Positions 5,959 through 7,163 of a stretch of DNA of 7,163 nt are shown here, piece after piece. The first letter of the stretch is position 1, and every line of letters begins with the position of its first letter. Source of the stretch: Desulfuromonadales bacterium (GTDB taxonomy: Bacteria > Desulfobacterota > Desulfuromonadia > Desulfuromonadales > UBA2294); contig JAUVAJ010000087.1 in the NCBI GenBank assembly GCA_030591795.1, positions 1-7,163 on the forward strand, read 5' to 3'. Position numbers and translations under genes: made by a program. The notes under the pieces are model-generated. The model was not told the DNA's origin. It saw nothing but the letters and a program-made list of their open reading frames with translations, and made no database searches.

Positions 5959-6600
5959 CTATTTGGTGACAGCTTTTACTGCCTTCTGAAGCACTACCAC
6001 ACTGTTGCGGGCTCCCGGGACAGCACCTTTAACCAGGATAATATTTTCATCGGCACGAACCGCAACAACTTCAATGTTCTGGATTGTTGCACGTTTATTG
6101 CCCATTTGACCGGGCATCTTCTTGCCTTTGAACACCTTTGCCGGCCAAGCACTTTGACCAATTGCACCGGTTGACCGGTGAAACTTGGAACCGTGGGTCG
6201 CACGGCCACCAGAGAATCCCCAGCGCTTGATGACACCTTGAAAGCCTTTGCCCTTACTGGTGGCAGTCACATCAACGATGTCGCCAGCTGTGAAAACAGC
6301 GTCGCAAGATATTTCATCACCGACCTGATAATCGTCAACATTCTCGGCATGAAGCTCTTTCAAGTGCGCGAAGGCACCTTTGGCAACCTTGCGAAACAGG
6401 CCCATTTCCGGCTTGTTCGTCCGATGTGCGCTCTTGACGCCAAAACCTAGCTGCAACGCATTGTAGCCGTCGGTTGCGTCAGTTTTTTTCTGCAGAACAG
6501 TACACGGGCCAGCCTCAATAACTGTTACCGGGATCCGCGTTCCGTTAGCGGCAAAGACCTGAGTCATGCCGAGTTTTTTTCCTATAATTCCCTTAATCAT
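5959..6600 (-). CDS. rplC: 50S ribosomal protein L3
   Basis: L3 is an early 23S rRNA binder whose extended loop comes close to the peptidyl-transferase centre. The 213-residue product shows MIKGIIGKKLGMTQVF at the start, IPVTVIEAGPCTVLQKKT (23-40), the conserved SKGKGFQGVIKRWGF (115-129), ATHGSKFHRSTGAIGQ (134-149), and VFKGKKMPGQMGN (156-168), ending in LVKGAVPGARNS (189-200). The position of Gln150, which PrmB methylates in E. coli (GQNQTPGKV), is alanine here (A151 in GQSAWPAKV), so that modification is not expected. The ATG at 6598-6600 follows AAAGG. The 37-base gap from rpsJ is the longest in the window and holds no visible hairpin or promoter. The stop is TAG. Confidence 0.98.
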   Translation of the reverse strand: MIKGIIGKKLGMTQVFAANGTRIPVTVIEAGPCTVLQKKTDATDGYNALQLGFGVKSAHRTNKPEMGLFRKVAKGAFAHLKELHAENVDDYQVGDEISCDAVFTAGDIVDVTATSKGKGFQGVIKRWGFSGGRATHGSKFHRSTGAIGQSAWPAKVFKGKKMPGQMGNKRATIQNIEVVAVRADENIILVKGAVPGARNSVVVLQKAVKAVTK

Positions 6601-6637
6601 TGTACGTACCTTTTTGCCTTCTCTGTTGACTCGGCCC

Positions 6638-6946
6638 TTACAGCTTTATTTCAACATCCACACCGGCCGACAGGTCAAGCTTCATCAACGCATCGACAGT
6701 CTGCTGCGTCGGCTCGACAATATCGAGCAGTCGCTTGTGGGTGCGCATCTCAAACTGCTCACGACTCTTCTTGTCAACGTGCGGACCACGAAGTACACAG
6801 TACTTATTGATCACAGTCGGCAACGGTACCGGACCGGCAATTCGTGCGCCGGTGCGCTTGGCCGTATCGACAATCTCGTTAACTGAGATATCGAGCAGTT
6901 TGTGATCGTACGCCTTCAACCTGATTCTGATTTTCTGGCTTTGCAT
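6638..6946 (-). CDS. rpsJ: 30S ribosomal protein S10 (NusE)
   Basis: S10 assembles late in the small-subunit head. Outside the ribosome, as NusE, it pairs with NusB in rRNA antitermination and binds the NusG C-terminal domain. The 102-residue product has normal length. It begins [16 protein letters not shown] (4-19) and carries GPVPLPT (38-44), the extended-loop segment [21 protein letters not shown] (53-73, conserved across the family) and a short acidic-basic end DVEIKL. The ATG at 6944-6946 has GAGGT shortly upstream. It follows the tuf stop by only 14 bases, which leaves no space for the long regulatory leader that precedes this gene in E. coli. The gap to rplC is 37 bases and the stop is TAA. 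Confidence 0.99.
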   Translation of the reverse strand: MQSQKIRIRLKAYDHKLLDISVNEIVDTAKRTGARIAGPVPLPTVINKYCVLRGPHVDKKSREQFEMRTHKRLLDIVEPTQQTVDALMKLDLSAGVDVEIKL

Positions 6947-6960
6947 CTGCTACCTCGTCT

Positions 6961-7163
6961 TTACTCGATAATTTTAGCGACAACGCCGGCGCCAACGGTT
7001 CGACCACCTTCGCGAATCGCGAAACGCAGGCCTTCATCCATGGCGATCGGGGTGATCAGATCAATATTCATTGCGATGTTGTCGCCAGGCATGACCATCT
7101 CGGTCCCTTCAGGCAACTCGCAAATACCGGTCACGTCCGTGGTACGGAAGTAGAACTGCGGAC
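6961..7163 (-). CDS. tuf: Elongation factor Tu, C-terminal part (cut by the window edge)
   Basis: EF-Tu is the GTPase that brings aminoacyl-tRNA to the ribosomal A site. Only the last 67 codons are in the window; the gene continues beyond position 7163. The translation begins [19 protein letters not shown] and ends [14 protein letters not shown] before a TAA at 6961-6963, which is the final half of domain 3, including the strand and loop segment FAIREGG involved in kirromycin binding in E. coli. The GTPase domain (G1 to G5 motifs) and domain 2 are not visible, so an intact gene is inferred. tuf directly before rpsJ is a common bacterial arrangement; many species carry a second copy elsewhere, sometimes named tufA or tufB, which cannot be told here. 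Confidence 0.97.
   Translation of the reverse strand, partial: PQFYFRTTDVTGICELPEGTEMVMPGDNIAMNIDLITPIAMDEGLRFAIREGGRTVGAGVVAKIIE

Noticed and set aside
6601..6637. Longest gap (37 bases, rpsJ to rplC) as a possible promoter or terminator
   Set aside because: I see no -10/-35 pair, no hairpin and no T run; it holds a ribosome binding site and otherwise plain sequence.
1..7163. Search for an undescribed system, mobile element, CRISPR array, tRNA or foreign insertion
   Set aside because: Conserved ribosomal genes fill the window without interruption, and no gap exceeds 37 bases. There is no space for an added element, and no gene departs from its family's expected length in a way that suggests insertion or decay.

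Overview
The window is a dense ribosomal-protein gene cluster. Every gene lies on the minus strand, so transcription runs from position 7163 towards position 1. Read in that direction it starts in the last third of domain 3 of elongation factor Tu (tuf, cut by the right edge) and continues rpsJ, rplC, rplD, rplW, rplB, rpsS, rplV, rpsC, rplP, rpmC, rpsQ, rplN, rplX, rplE, rpsN and rpsH (S10, L3, L4, L23, L2, S19, L22, S3, L16, L29, S17, L14, L24, L5, S14, S8). The left edge lies 10 bases past the rpsH stop, where rplF (L6) would be expected next. This is the universal S10 plus spc order, with sixteen complete genes and one partial one.

The source is a bacterium. The combination of tuf directly before rpsJ, a short zinc-type S14 (61 residues), an L24 with two CxxC pairs, and the overall residue pattern suggests a delta-proteobacterial lineage of the Desulfuromonas/Geobacter/Pelobacter kind (Desulfobacterota). 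This is judged from memory of family sequences, not from a search. Enterobacteria are unlikely because their S14 is a longer, cysteine-free form and their spc operon has its own promoter.

Coding is almost continuous. Gaps run from 11 to 37 bases and two junctions overlap: rplD/rplW by 4 bases (ATGA) and rplP/rpmC by 14 bases. Almost every gap carries a purine-rich Shine-Dalgarno sequence. I see no promoter, terminator, RNA gene, mobile element, CRISPR array or plus-strand gene. The Escherichia coli landmarks of this region, a long L4-responsive leader before rpsJ and a promoter before rplN, have no room here (14 and 12 bases), so tuf, S10 and spc genes are probably read as one transcript from a promoter outside the window.

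The products act together. S10, S19, S3 and S14 build the small-subunit head; S17 and S8 nucleate the body and central domain. L3, L4, L22, L2, L14, L16, L23, L24, L29 and L5 make the peptidyl-transferase surroundings, exit tunnel and central protuberance, while EF-Tu delivers aminoacyl-tRNA. I found no undescribed system. The points worth a second look are start-codon use (three non-ATG starts, all in small-subunit genes), tight coupling at several junctions, zinc-type S14 and L24, and an L3 lacking the glutamine that PrmB methylates in E. coli.
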